Shown: in pieces, positions 1 through 8,591 of the stretch
Layout of the letters: the number at the start of each line of letters is the position of its first letter
Position numbering within the stretch: position 1 is the first letter of the stretch
Source: Chloroherpeton thalassium ATCC 35110
Lineage (GTDB): Bacteria > Bacteroidota > Chlorobiia > Chlorobiales > Chloroherpetonaceae
Assembly: GCF_000020525.1 (NCBI RefSeq)
Contig: NC_011026.1
Span: forward strand, 1,346,001 to 1,410,000
Reading direction: 5' to 3'
DNA length: 64,000 nucleotides
Position numbers and translations under genes: made by a program
The notes under the pieces: generated by a model
What the model was told of the DNA's origin: nothing
Database searches by the model: none
The model's input: the letters and a program-made list of their open reading frames with translations, nothing else

Positions 1-77
1 GTTTGTGAGAGAAGATAGCATGTGTTTGATTCGGCTGCGCCGCGCTTGCTTTTTGAATTAATTTTAAATGCGTAAAG

Positions 78-1154
78 ATGTTTGACCAGCTTCAATCGAT
101 TAAAGACAGATATAAAGAAATTGAAAAGCAGCTTTCCGACCCGGGAGTGATTTCAAATCAGGATAAATTTCGCCAGTTGAATAAGGAATACAGCGGCTTA
201 AGCGAAATTGTGAAGGCGTATGATGAATATCGCAAGGCAAAAGATGCGCTTCAGCAGAGCAAAGAATTGCTTTACACCGAATCCGACCCGGAAATGAAAG
301 AATTGGCACAAGCTGATTATGATGAATATTCGGAGAAAGTGCCAGAACTTGAGCAGCAGTTGAAGATTTTACTCCTGCCGAAAGAGGAGGCCGATTCGCG
401 CAACGCGATGGTTGAAATTCGTGCGGGCGCGGGCGGCGATGAGGCAGCACTTTTTGCTGCCGATTTGCTGCGCATGTATCAGCGATTTGCCGAGCGAAAC
501 GGCTGGAAATGCGAAGTGCTCGACTATAACGAAAGCAGCGGTTTGGGTGGCTTTAAAGAGGCGACCATTTCGCTTAGCGGCGATGATGTTTATGGCACCA
601 TGAAGTTTGAAAGTGGCGTGCATCGCGTGCAGCGCGTGCCGGAAACCGAAACGCAAGGTCGCGTGCATACTTCGGCGGCCAGCGTAGCTGTTTTGCCAGA
701 AGCTGAAGATTTTGACATTGAAATCCGAAAAGAGGATTTGCAGATGGACACGTATCGCTCTGGCGGTAAAGGTGGCCAAAACGTAAACAAAGTAGAAACA
801 GCGGTTCGAATTACGCACGTGCCGTCGGGCATTGTGGTGGCGTGCCAAGAAGAGCGCTCTCAGCTTCAAAACCGCGAACGCGCGATGAAAATGCTTCGCT
901 CGAAGCTCTACGACATCAAGCTGGCCGAGCAGCAAAAAGAACGTGCCGATTTGCGCCGATCGATGGTTTCCACTGGCGATAGAAGTGCAAAAATTCGCAC
1001 GTATAACTTTCCGCAGTCGCGTGTTACTGATCATCGAATTGGATTCACAACACACGCCTTGCCGCAACTTTTGGACGGTGATCTTTTTGAAATCATCGAG
1101 GCGCTGCGTGTACATGATCAAACCGAGCGCCTGAAAGCACAGGTCGGTGCATAA
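78..1154 (+). CDS. prfA: Peptide chain release factor 1 (RF1)
   Basis: This class I release factor recognises UAA and UAG stop codons in the ribosomal A site and triggers peptidyl-tRNA hydrolysis. The 358-residue length is normal for RF1. The GGQ catalytic tripeptide is at residues 232-234 in the context [13 protein letters not shown]. The codon-recognition loop reads [13 protein letters not shown], a P-x-T type as in RF1, not the SPF of RF2. The N-terminal third is helical and charged, and the GAGGDEA element follows it. The ATG start fits the family N-terminus ([12 protein letters not shown]). A 358-bp gap separates it from hypA, so it is probably a separate transcription unit. Confidence 0.97.
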   Translation: MFDQLQSIKDRYKEIEKQLSDPGVISNQDKFRQLNKEYSGLSEIVKAYDEYRKAKDALQQSKELLYTESDPEMKELAQADYDEYSEKVPELEQQLKILLLPKEEADSRNAMVEIRAGAGGDEAALFAADLLRMYQRFAERNGWKCEVLDYNESSGLGGFKEATISLSGDDVYGTMKFESGVHRVQRVPETETQGRVHTSAASVAVLPEAEDFDIEIRKEDLQMDTYRSGGKGGQNVNKVETAVRITHVPSGIVVACQEERSQLQNRERAMKMLRSKLYDIKLAEQQKERADLRRSMVSTGDRSAKIRTYNFPQSRVTDHRIGFTTHALPQLLDGDLFEIIEALRVHDQTERLKAQVGA

Positions 1155-1512
1155 GTTTTTTGCAAACTGAAAAAGGAACGCAAAACAGCGTTGGTTTTTG
1201 CTAAGTGGCAATAATCAAAAGAATATTCCTAACGAGAAAAGGAACAATCCATGTTTTTGATATGAACCAGGTCGGCCTGAAAAAAAACATGGATTGCCGC
1301 ACCGACTTCGTGTTTGCGCGTTGTCAAAGTCCGAACAGCCGCTAAAGTTTTTCTTCGATAAAAAATCCCTATCGTTGTGTTTGTTATAAAATCTTGATTT
1401 TCGCGATTTATTTCTTAAAATATTCCAGACAAGTAAAGTCCACATCTTCAGAATAAAATGAAAATAGGCGGCTTTAGCGAAAGCCAATCCGTTCAAATTA
1501 CTAGCAGGAATT
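1155..1512. other. Intergenic gap prfA-hypA
   Basis: No coding signal is convincing in this 358-bp gap. It holds one long inverted repeat (1245-1258 with 1283-1296). AT-rich DNA after 1340 could carry the hyp promoter, but no clear -35/-10 pair was recognised. Confidence 0.5.
1245..1296. repeat. Perfect 14-bp inverted repeat between prfA and hypA
   Basis: The arm caatccatgttttt (1245-1258) is exactly complementary to aaaaacatggattg (1283-1296), with a 24-base loop. The T/A run lies on the loop side and no U tract follows the stem, so it is not a standard intrinsic terminator. It could be a folded RNA element at the end of the prfA transcript or a small repeat element. Confidence 0.6.
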
Positions 1513-1854
1513 ATGCATGAAATGTCGATTGCGATGAGCATCGTAGAAATTGTGACCGCAAAGGCCAACGAAGAGCACGCAGAAAAAATCAACATGATTG
1601 AAATCGAAATAGGTAGCCTTGCCGGTGTGCAGCGCGAGGCGCTTGAATTTTGCATGGAATCGGCTTGCAAAGGCACTCTGGCCGATAGCGCGGCTGTTAC
1701 CATTCATGAGCTTGCTGCGCTGGCGCGCTGCGAGGAATGCGGATATGAATTTCAACCGGATTTCTTTTTTTCTCGCTGCTCTGAATGTGGCGGTTTTCGT
1801 GTAAAAATCGTTCAAGGAAAAGAATTAAAAATTCGGTCCATTAATATAGACTAA
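1513..1854 (+). CDS. hypA: Hydrogenase nickel incorporation protein HypA
   Basis: HypA delivers nickel, together with HypB, to the large subunit of [NiFe] hydrogenase. The protein starts MHEMSI, which supplies the conserved N-terminal His2 nickel ligand. Its zinc ribbon is two CxxC pairs: CEEC near residue 74 and CSEC near residue 94. At 113 residues it has the family length. A GCAGGA ribosome-binding site lies a few bases before the ATG. The stop codon abuts the AAGGAG Shine-Dalgarno of hypB, so the two are translated from one message. Confidence 0.95.
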   Translation: MHEMSIAMSIVEIVTAKANEEHAEKINMIEIEIGSLAGVQREALEFCMESACKGTLADSAAVTIHELAALARCEECGYEFQPDFFFSRCSECGGFRVKIVQGKELKIRSINID

Positions 1855-1866
1855 AGGAGTAAAGTT

Positions 1867-2787
1867 ATGTGCGATACTTGCGGATGCAACCAACCCGGGA
1901 GCGCAGTGACCATTCGTAAACCTGGCGAAATGAAAGCGTGCGATTGCGATGGAAATTGTGAACAAGATTGCCACGAGCATGATCATGAGCACGGCCATGA
2001 ACATCATCATCACGAACATGGACATGGTCATCATCACCATCATGATCATGAGCACGGCCATGAGCATCACCATCACGAACATGGACATGGTCATCATCAC
2101 CATCATGATCATGAGCACAGCCATAGCCGCACGGTTGAAATTGAACAAGACGTGCTACTTAAAAACAACCTGCTGGCCGAGCGCAATCGTGGTTATTTTG
2201 AGGCAAAAGGAATTTTTGCGCTCAATTTGGTCAGTTCGCCAGGTTCTGGAAAGACAACCTTCCTTGAAAAAACAATTTCTGATTTAAAGGAAACCGTAAA
2301 TTTTGCTGTTATCGAAGGCGATCAGCAAAGCATGCGCGACGCAGACCGCATTCACGCAACGGGCGTGCCTGTCGTGCAAGTCAATACGGGAAAAGGTTGC
2401 CACCTCGATGCCGACATGGTGAATCGCTCCATCAAGGAAATGGAGTTGGCGCAAGACAGCGTCTTGTTGATTGAGAATGTCGGAAATTTGGTTTGTCCGG
2501 CACTTTTTGATTTGGGCGAAGCGATGAAAATCGTAGTCATTAGCGTCACGGAAGGCGATGATAAGCCGCAAAAATATCCGACCATGTTCGACGCCGCAGA
2601 AATTTGTATCATCAACAAAATTGACCTATTGCCATACGTAGAGTTCGATGTGGAAAAATGTCGTCAGTATGCGCTGGAGGTCAATCATCATTTAAAATTC
2701 TTTGAAGTCTCAGCCAAAACTGGCGAAGGCATGAAGGACTGGGAAGAATGGCTCACGGCCAAAGCGAAAGAGAGCGAGCAAGCATAG
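1867..2787 (+). CDS. hypB: Hydrogenase maturation GTPase HypB with His-rich nickel-storage region
   Basis: HypB is the GTPase that drives nickel insertion into [NiFe] hydrogenase. The N-terminus carries the high-affinity nickel motif MCDTCGC. Residues about 36-87 are an extreme His/Glu/Asp/Gly run made of two near-identical 21-residue repeats, the kind of tail known to store nickel in some HypB proteins. The G domain follows, with Walker A SSPGSGKTT at about 123-131, the CPALFDLGE metal/switch segment and NKIDLLP. A strong AAGGAG site precedes the ATG. The end overlaps hypF by 40 bases. Confidence 0.96.
   Translation: MCDTCGCNQPGSAVTIRKPGEMKACDCDGNCEQDCHEHDHEHGHEHHHHEHGHGHHHHHDHEHGHEHHHHEHGHGHHHHHDHEHSHSRTVEIEQDVLLKNNLLAERNRGYFEAKGIFALNLVSSPGSGKTTFLEKTISDLKETVNFAVIEGDQQSMRDADRIHATGVPVVQVNTGKGCHLDADMVNRSIKEMELAQDSVLLIENVGNLVCPALFDLGEAMKIVVISVTEGDDKPQKYPTMFDAAEICIINKIDLLPYVEFDVEKCRQYALEVNHHLKFFEVSAKTGEGMKDWEEWLTAKAKESEQA
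1978..2103 (+). repeat. hypB: Tandem 63-bp repeat encoding the HypB His-rich tract
   Basis: Copy 1 (1978-2040) and copy 2 (2041-2103) are head to tail and differ at two bases (a/g and t/c). Both keep the reading frame, so each unit adds 21 residues rich in His. A partial third copy begins at 2104. The near identity points to recent duplication by slippage or unequal exchange. Confidence 0.93.
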
Positions 2788-5093
2788 CTCCGCCTGCTGT
2801 TGCACTTACAGCTGAAAAAAACGAGCGCCGAAAAGTCTTGGTAAAGGGCATTGTGCAAGGCGTTGGGTTTCGCCCATTTGTCTATAATTTGGCTGAGTCC
2901 AAAGGGCTTTCCGGCTTCGTGACCAATTCCGCAGCCGGCGTTGAAATTGAAGTTGAGGGAAAATCAGCTGAGCTCTCAGCGTTTTTGCGTGAACTGGAAA
3001 ACTTTGCGCCGCCGCTCGCCTCCATTACCGAAATGCGGGTTGAAAAAATACCCGCAAAAGGAGCGAGCGGTTTCAAGATTTTGGCGTCGAAACAAGGCGA
3101 AAAAATCGCGACGCTGATTTCCCCGGATGTTGCGCTTTGCGGCGACTGCCTTAAGGAATTGCTTGACCCAAGCGATCGGCGCTATCGCTATCCGTTTATT
3201 AACTGCACGAACTGCGGGCCGCGATACACCATCATTGATAATATTCCTTACGATCGGCCTAACACCTCCATGAAGCATTTTCCGCTTTGTTCGGATTGTG
3301 ATCGGGAATACCATGCGCCCGAGAATCGCCGATTTCACGCGCAGCCAAACGCGTGCCCTGACTGCGGACCGAAGCTTTCGCTTCACAAACCCGATAGGTC
3401 GGAAATTCTAACAGCAGATCCGATCTCGGAAATTGTTCGGTTGCTAAAGCTGGGACATATCGTTGCCATTAAGGGTTTGGGTGGATTTCATTTGGCCTGC
3501 GACGCCGAAAACGATGAGGCCGTCAAGCGATTGAGAGCGCGCAAGCATCGCGATGAAAAACCACTTGCGGTGATGGTTCAGGATTTAAGTTCAGCGCAAA
3601 AGTTTTGCCAAATCAGCGATGAAGAAGCTCGCGCGCTCTGTTCCGCACAATCGCCAATTTTGCTCTTGAAAAAAAACGGGACGGGCTTGCCTGAATCAAT
3701 TGCGCCTGGAAATTCGCAGTTAGGCATTCTGCTGCCCTACACGCCGGTTCATCATCTTTTGATGCAAAGCCAGCTTCAGGCTGCTGTGATGACAAGCGCT
3801 AATTTGAGCGATGAGCCGATTGCGATTGACAACGACGAAGCCTTTGAGCGCTTGGGACAAATTGCCGATTATTTCTTGATTCACAATCGGGAGATTTACC
3901 TGCGCTGCGACGACTCGGTGGCGGCGTTTTGGGCAGGAAAATTACGACTGATTCGACGAAGCCGTGGCTACGCACCGCGACCTATTTTGGTGCAGTCTAA
4001 AGGAGAGACAGTTTTGGCCGTTGGCGGCGAGCTGAAAAATACGGTTTGCTTGCTCAAAGAGAATCAGGCATTTCTGAGTCAGCATATCGGCGATCTTGAA
4101 AACCTTGATGCGTACAATCATTTTCAAAAAACAAGTGCGCATTTGCAGCGAATTTTTGAAGCCAAGCCGGAACTGCTGGTTCACGATTTGCATCCTGGCT
4201 ACCTTTCTTCGCATTGGGTTTCCGAGCAGCCGGAAATGGCGTCGCTTGCCGTGCAGCATCATCATGCGCATATGGCCGCGTGCATCGCTGAGCATCGCTT
4301 GCAAGGCGAGGTCATCGGTTTTACGATGGACGGCACGGGCTACGGCACGGATGGCACGATTTGGGGCGGCGAGGTTTTCATTGGCAATGAATGCCATGCG
4401 GTTCGATTTGCGTCCTTCGAACCAATGCCATTGCCCGGCGGCGATGCGGCCATTAAAGCGCCTTGGCGAACGGGCATTAGCTATTTAATGAAAAGCTTTG
4501 ATGGCAAATTGCCTGAATTGCCATTTTTGCCTGAGCACAACACGGAAATGGTTTGTGATATGGTTCGGCGAAAGTTCAATTCGCCATTGACCAGCAGTGC
4601 GGGGCGCTTTTTTGATGCTGTCGCCAGTATTTGTGGTGAGAAAAAATCAGTTCGCTACGAAGGGCAGGCTGCAATTGAGTTCATGCAAAAAGCTGACGGT
4701 TTGGATGTTCCGCCATTTGAAATAGACTTTGGGAAAGTTGGCCATGTGCGCTTGATGATGATTCAGCCGGTGATTGTTTCGCTGGTAAAAGCGATTCGAG
4801 AAGGAGAATCGGCCTCGCGATTGAGCAGTCGATTTCACAAAACGCTCGTGGCGTATTTCACTGCTATGGCCAACGAGGCGCGAAGTGAAACCGGCATTAA
4901 AACAGTGGTGCTAAGCGGTGGGGTATTTCAAAATTATATTTTGCTGGAAGGATTGGTCAGTGCGCTTTTGAAGCAAGGGTTTGAAGTGTTTTCGCACGAG
5001 CAAGTTCCAACAAACGACGGTGGGATTTCGCTGGGTCAAGCCCTGATTGGCCGAGCGTATCTGAAAGGCGATTACCGTGGCATTACTACGTAA
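2748..5093 (+). CDS. hypF: Carbamoyltransferase HypF
   Basis: HypF uses carbamoyl phosphate and ATP to carbamoylate HypE, the first step in making the cyanide ligands of the [NiFe] centre. Domains run in the family order. The acylphosphatase part has VQGVGFRPF near residues 37-44. Two zinc fingers have Cys pairs at 131/134, 153/156, 181/184 and 203/206. A YrdC-like domain and a C-terminal Kae1-like domain with HHHAHMAAC follow. The 781-residue length is normal. The ATG at 2748 lies inside hypB in another frame, and no better start is visible before the acylphosphatase domain. hypC, hypD and hypE are not in the window. Confidence 0.96.
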   Translation: MAHGQSERERASIAPPAVALTAEKNERRKVLVKGIVQGVGFRPFVYNLAESKGLSGFVTNSAAGVEIEVEGKSAELSAFLRELENFAPPLASITEMRVEKIPAKGASGFKILASKQGEKIATLISPDVALCGDCLKELLDPSDRRYRYPFINCTNCGPRYTIIDNIPYDRPNTSMKHFPLCSDCDREYHAPENRRFHAQPNACPDCGPKLSLHKPDRSEILTADPISEIVRLLKLGHIVAIKGLGGFHLACDAENDEAVKRLRARKHRDEKPLAVMVQDLSSAQKFCQISDEEARALCSAQSPILLLKKNGTGLPESIAPGNSQLGILLPYTPVHHLLMQSQLQAAVMTSANLSDEPIAIDNDEAFERLGQIADYFLIHNREIYLRCDDSVAAFWAGKLRLIRRSRGYAPRPILVQSKGETVLAVGGELKNTVCLLKENQAFLSQHIGDLENLDAYNHFQKTSAHLQRIFEAKPELLVHDLHPGYLSSHWVSEQPEMASLAVQHHHAHMAACIAEHRLQGEVIGFTMDGTGYGTDGTIWGGEVFIGNECHAVRFASFEPMPLPGGDAAIKAPWRTGISYLMKSFDGKLPELPFLPEHNTEMVCDMVRRKFNSPLTSSAGRFFDAVASICGEKKSVRYEGQAAIEFMQKADGLDVPPFEIDFGKVGHVRLMMIQPVIVSLVKAIREGESASRLSSRFHKTLVAYFTAMANEARSETGIKTVVLSGGVFQNYILLEGLVSALLKQGFEVFSHEQVPTNDGGISLGQALIGRAYLKGDYRGITT

Positions 5094-5118
5094 AGCAAAT
5101 TTTTGTATTTGTAAAGAG

Positions 5119-5155
5119 AAGGGATTTTCAGCGTATTTGAAATCCCTTTTCTCGT
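5119..5155 (+). terminator. Intrinsic terminator after hypF
   Basis: AAGGGATTT (5119-5127) pairs with AAATCCCTT (5140-5148) around a 12-base loop. A T-rich run follows. It lies 25 bases after the hypF stop. Confidence 0.8.
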
Positions 5156-5198
5156 TTTGTGTTCAGATGATGGGTTTCGCGTTGCAAAACTGCAAAGG

Positions 5199-5303
5199 TT
5201 AGGCTTCCTTCACTTTCTCATAAAGCGCCACAAATTCCGTCACGCTAAATGCTTCGGCTCGTTTTTTCAGCACTTCGGGTGCGAGAGCGGAGACATCGTA
5301 TTT
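5199..5303 (-). pseudogene. Detached 3' end of rsmA left by the RM insertion
   Basis: Read on the minus strand, this stretch encodes the last part of RsmA (KYDVSALAPEV to VALYE) and continues to KVKEA and a TAA stop at 5199-5201. The first 87 bases (5217-5303) are identical to the end of the intact rsmA copy at 7782-7868. The extra KVKEA tail is probably the ancestral C-terminus, because it sits on the chromosome side of the insertion. It has no start codon or promoter of its own. Confidence 0.85.
5217..5303. repeat. Left copy of 87-bp perfect direct repeat (target duplication)
   Basis: All 87 bases match 7782-7868 in the same orientation. The flanks diverge immediately: t5216 against g7781, and t5304 against c7869. 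The repeat lies 2,565 bp from its partner and brackets the RM genes. Confidence 0.95.
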
Positions 5304-5329
5304 TATTACTTTAATTTCCGAAAATGATT

Positions 5330-6115
5330 TTATCGGTTAGGATTAAATCGTTCGAAATAATGATCAATCTCTTTTCTTAATTCAATACCGACTCGTTCAA
5401 AACAATCAAGTAAATCGTTATAAGCACCGTCCCCGCCTAAAAAATCCCAAAATTCTTCGGCCACTTTTAATTCTTGCGGCAAATCAAGCATACCGGCCAT
5501 CGTCCAGCGACTATAAGGCTTCGGCTCATAAGGGTTATAGGGGATTGCTATCAGCGAACTCGGGTTAGCATCCGGCTTTTCAGCCAATAGAACGGCTGTC
5601 CATTCTAACAAAGTTCGCTTAAATTCTTTGAATGCCCCTTTATTCGGTTTTGCCGTTTTAATATCAAAAAGAAATATTTCACCGTTTTCATTTTCCAAAT
5701 AAATATCAATCATTGTCGGCTTTACCGTTCTCATTTCACCTGTTTGACAAACTTCTCTAATTAGTTCAATTTCTTTTTGTTTATCAGGTTTTATATTTGC
5801 CGCCGTTAATTCATCCATTATTTTTTGTATTTCAAATTGCGCGGCGATACTTATTTTTGACCCCGCGCTAACTTGTCTTTGCGCGACTTTAAATTTTGAT
5901 GTTGCTAAAGCGATTGCAACAGGTTCAAAAATAGTCGTGCCGAAGTTCGTGTTTAGAGAATGAATAAAGGCATATAAAGCCAACCGATCTTTTCCCAAAA
6001 GCCTTGTATGAAAAGGCATTGATGCAGGCTCAGGGTTGTACGATTCAAATCTATTTTTTAAACTTTGTTTGATCGTTTCTTCAACGGCATGTATTTGATT
6101 TTGAGTTAATCCCAT
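5330..6115 (-). CDS. Type II restriction endonuclease, TdeIII-like family
   Basis: This 261-residue protein resembles the TdeIII family of type II endonucleases. A PD-(D/E)xK-style core is readable as TMIDIYL (D137) followed by FLFDIKTAK (D151 and K153). The start ATG overlaps the methyltransferase stop by one base (TAATG on the minus strand), so the endonuclease is translated after, and probably coupled to, its methyltransferase. From memory, relatives in this family cut GGNCC, but the specificity cannot be read from this sequence. No frameshift is seen, so it looks intact. AT-rich codon use suggests recent acquisition. Confidence 0.85.
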   Translation of the reverse strand: MGLTQNQIHAVEETIKQSLKNRFESYNPEPASMPFHTRLLGKDRLALYAFIHSLNTNFGTTIFEPVAIALATSKFKVAQRQVSAGSKISIAAQFEIQKIMDELTAANIKPDKQKEIELIREVCQTGEMRTVKPTMIDIYLENENGEIFLFDIKTAKPNKGAFKEFKRTLLEWTAVLLAEKPDANPSSLIAIPYNPYEPKPYSRWTMAGMLDLPQELKVAEEFWDFLGGDGAYNDLLDCFERVGIELRKEIDHYFERFNPNR

Positions 6116-7692
6116 TACTTTTCTTTTAAATGAAATATTATTTCCGCATAAGCGCCTTTATCTTTTTCCGTCCGATTTAAAACCGGTCTTTTATATTTAT
6201 TTACAATCTGCATTCCTGCATTTTTGGCGATTTTTGGATAAATATTATATTTATCATTAGCCACAAGGAAAACATCATAATTGTTTTGAAAAAATCGTTT
6301 TGCATTATTTAAAACTTGCGATATTCCTTCGATATATGAATTTCTTGCCTCGCCGCCTTGACCTTTAAAAAGTGGTCCTATTTCCAATTCGTCATTTCTT
6401 TCGAAGCCGAATAAATCATAAGCATACGCATGTTGTTCATGGTAATCAATTAACCCGACATAAGGAGGACTTGAAAAAATACCTTTGATTTTCTGTTGTG
6501 CCGTAAAATCACCGAACCCTTTATTTTTTTCTTTGAGCTTTGCAAAAATATCAATCGTCCGCGCATCGCCTTGCAAGCAAATTTGATAAGTTCCCGTTTT
6601 GAGTGCCGAATATTCTTTTAGCCGAGCTACGGTATCTTTACTATAACGCTCCCACCATGAAATAATGGAAAATAACGGCTTGCAGATTTTCCCATGCTTT
6701 TTGCAATAATATGTTTGCGTGACAGGCTCTCTTAAAGTGGCTAAATCGGCATGAGTGGTGGCTCTACAAGAACGGATGGTTCGACTTAAAATAACGGTTA
6801 TTACTTTTTTTACGGCAGGATTTTTGACTTTTTTTAATTGCTCAAAAACAAAATAAATTTCATCTTTGACAGGCTGAAGATACCATTTGTCGATAAAATT
6901 CTCGGGGCGACTTTGCTTGATTTGAATATTATATCTTTTTAGAAGATGATTAAATTTGGGTAAAAATATATCTTCTTTTTCTTTTACGTATTCTCTCTCA
7001 TTAATTTCTTTTTGTCTTACTTTGATTTTAAATTCGGGTGACGGAAAAAATTTTTTATTAAAAATATTTAATTCGGTAAGTAACTCATTTTCGAACTGCA
7101 AATGATTTGATTCGGAAATAAATTTTCTTAATGATTGTGTGATTTTTCTTAATTCAGCTTGCAAGTCTTCAAAATCGACATCTTTGACTTTTACATTTGA
7201 AATCAAGGCGTTAAATGCGGAAATATCGACCCCGACGGCGTGCAGTCCCAGCTCGCCGGCTTGTACCATTGTTGTTCCGCTTCCTGAAAACGGATCTAAA
7301 ACAATATCCCCGGCGTTGAAGTATATTTCTTTTTTGAAATCATCTACATGACTATCCAAAAAATATTCTACCAGTTGAGGAATGAATTTGCCTTTGTACG
7401 GATGTAATCGGTGAACATGTTTTGTCGTATCTGTTTCTTTCAGCCAATCAAATGATAAAGCCCAATTCAAATCATCACCCAATCTTTCTTTCCAATCGTT
7501 TTCTCTACGCCCGTTAATGCTTTTATAATACCTTATTAATTCTTCTTTGCTTACAAGATTATTTCCGTTGTTTTTATATTGTTTGACCCTGCCATATTGA
7601 ATCAGATAAGAAATATTCGATGCGGTTACGTTTTTATTCAAATATTCGCTTGCCCAGTCGCTTGCTTCTTTTACGGTAAGATAGTCGTTCAT
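6115..7692 (-). CDS. DNA methyltransferase (probable N4-cytosine) with N-terminal DNA-binding domain
   Basis: The protein has HPYKGKFIP at about 97-105, the SAM-binding motif DPFSGSGTT at 133-141 and the catalytic motif SPPY at 408-411. SPPY favours N4-cytosine methylation over N6-adenine, though this is not absolute. A target-recognition region of about 260 residues lies between the motifs. Residues 1-60 (YLTVKEASDWASEYL to SKEELIRYY) look like an excisionase/MerR-type winged-helix fold, unusual at the front of a methyltransferase. It is the first gene of the RM pair, so the host is protected before the nuclease is made. A palindrome lies 34 bp upstream. Confidence 0.88.
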   Translation of the reverse strand: MNDYLTVKEASDWASEYLNKNVTASNISYLIQYGRVKQYKNNGNNLVSKEELIRYYKSINGRRENDWKERLGDDLNWALSFDWLKETDTTKHVHRLHPYKGKFIPQLVEYFLDSHVDDFKKEIYFNAGDIVLDPFSGSGTTMVQAGELGLHAVGVDISAFNALISNVKVKDVDFEDLQAELRKITQSLRKFISESNHLQFENELLTELNIFNKKFFPSPEFKIKVRQKEINEREYVKEKEDIFLPKFNHLLKRYNIQIKQSRPENFIDKWYLQPVKDEIYFVFEQLKKVKNPAVKKVITVILSRTIRSCRATTHADLATLREPVTQTYYCKKHGKICKPLFSIISWWERYSKDTVARLKEYSALKTGTYQICLQGDARTIDIFAKLKEKNKGFGDFTAQQKIKGIFSSPPYVGLIDYHEQHAYAYDLFGFERNDELEIGPLFKGQGGEARNSYIEGISQVLNNAKRFFQNNYDVFLVANDKYNIYPKIAKNAGMQIVNKYKRPVLNRTEKDKGAYAEIIFHLKEK

Positions 7693-7725
7693 ATTAATGT
7701 CGTTTCAAAAAAGATTATTCTGTTT

Positions 7726-7738
7726 TCCTTATTAAGGA
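7726..7738. promoter_or_regulatory. Candidate operator palindrome upstream of the RM operon
   Basis: TCCTTA-T-TAAGGA is a perfect 6-1-6 palindrome, 34 bp before the methyltransferase ATG and inside the 89-bp leader of the inserted unit. It may bind the N-terminal domain of the methyltransferase or a host factor. Function is inferred from position only. Confidence 0.45.
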
Positions 7739-7772
7739 TAATAAAAATGTATTAAATAACTTCGTGCCGCTC

Positions 7773-8543
7773 TTAAACCTGCTCATAAAGCGCCACAAAT
7801 TCCGTCACGCTAAATGCTTCGGCTCGTTTTTTCAGCACTTCGGGTGCGAGAGCGGAGACATCGTATTTCCCTTTCAAATTATTGGCGAGCGTTTTTCGGC
7901 GCATTCTAAATGCTGTGCGCACAAAAGTTTGAAACTCGCTAGGATTTTTAATTTCAACCGGCTTAGAAAAATCTATTCGAACGACGGCACTTTCGACTTC
8001 CGGGCGCGGTTTGAAAACCGTTTTCGGCACTTTGAAAAGATATTCCGGTTTGCCGAACGCTTGCAGTTGCACGGCCAAAATGCCGTATTGCTTCGTTTTC
8101 GGTTCGGCGGTCAGCCGGCGGGCGACTTCGTCTTGCATCATCAAAACCGCGCGATCGATGTGGGCGCGATTTTCAATCAGCTTGAACAAAATCGGCGAAG
8201 TGATGGCGTAAGGGATATTTCCCAAAACCGTTAGGGGTTTTGTTTCGGCGAGCTTTGCCAAATCCACCTTCAAAAAATCGTCTGAAATAAGATTCACATT
8301 GGGAAATTCGCGCGAGATAAAATCGGCAAGTTTATGGTCAAGCTCCACGCAGGTGAAGCGCGGCATTACTTCGGAAATGATTTTTGTGAGCGAGCCGAAG
8401 CCAGGTCCAATTTCAATCACATTATCATGTTCGGCAATTTCCGCCGAGCGGACAATTTTTCTGGAAATATTTGAGTCAACCAGAAAGTTTTGTCCAAAAC
8501 TTTTTTTGCTCGAGACAGCAGTATCCTTATATTTTATTTCCAC
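7773..8543 (-). CDS. rsmA: 16S rRNA dimethyladenosine transferase RsmA (KsgA)
   Basis: RsmA dimethylates two adjacent adenines in the 3' hairpin of 16S rRNA late in small-subunit assembly. The SAM site reads VIEIGPGFGSLT and the catalytic motif is NIPYAITSP, a conservative form of NLPY. The start is GTG at 8543, giving 256 residues. The RM insertion has replaced the last codons: this copy ends ALYEQV, while the detached end at 5199-5303 ends ALYEKVKEA. The insertion therefore left a functional-length reading frame. It is divergent from the transketolase gene, with 48 bp between starts. Confidence 0.95.
   Translation of the reverse strand: MEIKYKDTAVSSKKSFGQNFLVDSNISRKIVRSAEIAEHDNVIEIGPGFGSLTKIISEVMPRFTCVELDHKLADFISREFPNVNLISDDFLKVDLAKLAETKPLTVLGNIPYAITSPILFKLIENRAHIDRAVLMMQDEVARRLTAEPKTKQYGILAVQLQAFGKPEYLFKVPKTVFKPRPEVESAVVRIDFSKPVEIKNPSEFQTFVRTAFRMRRKTLANNLKGKYDVSALAPEVLKKRAEAFSVTEFVALYEQV
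7782..7868. repeat. Right copy of 87-bp perfect direct repeat
   Basis: These bases are the 3' end of the intact rsmA coding sequence and match 5217-5303 without a difference. The left boundary falls exactly at a codon edge (GAG for Glu), after which the inserted DNA supplies CAG GTT TAA. Confidence 0.95.
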
Positions 8544-8591
8544 TTTTAGCTTTTTTGCGGCATATGAAAAAAGTAAAGTTAAATAAAGTCA

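Larger units (their letters stand above)
5304..7781. mobile_element. RM module inserted in rsmA with long target duplication
   Basis: The segment between the two 87-bp copies contains only the restriction endonuclease and methyltransferase genes and short non-coding ends (26 bp and 89 bp). It is visibly more AT-rich than the flanking genes. There is no transposase, integrase or terminal inverted repeat. Insertion with long target duplication has been described for RM genes by comparing related genomes, and this structure fits that model. The mechanism here is inferred, not shown. Confidence 0.85.

Noticed and set aside
369-1211. 280-codon open frame opposite prfA
   Set aside because: It is fully antisense to RF1, has no ribosome-binding site and reads as composition-driven sequence. 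Long shadows of this kind occur opposite many genes here.
1825-2148. Open frame opposite the HypB His-rich repeat
   Set aside because: The Met/Val repeats (VMMTMSMFVM) are the reverse complement of the His codon repeat, not a gene.
5304-7781. Insertion sequence interpretation of the RM unit
   Set aside because: There is no transposase and no terminal inverted repeat, and an 87-bp duplication is far longer than IS target duplications.
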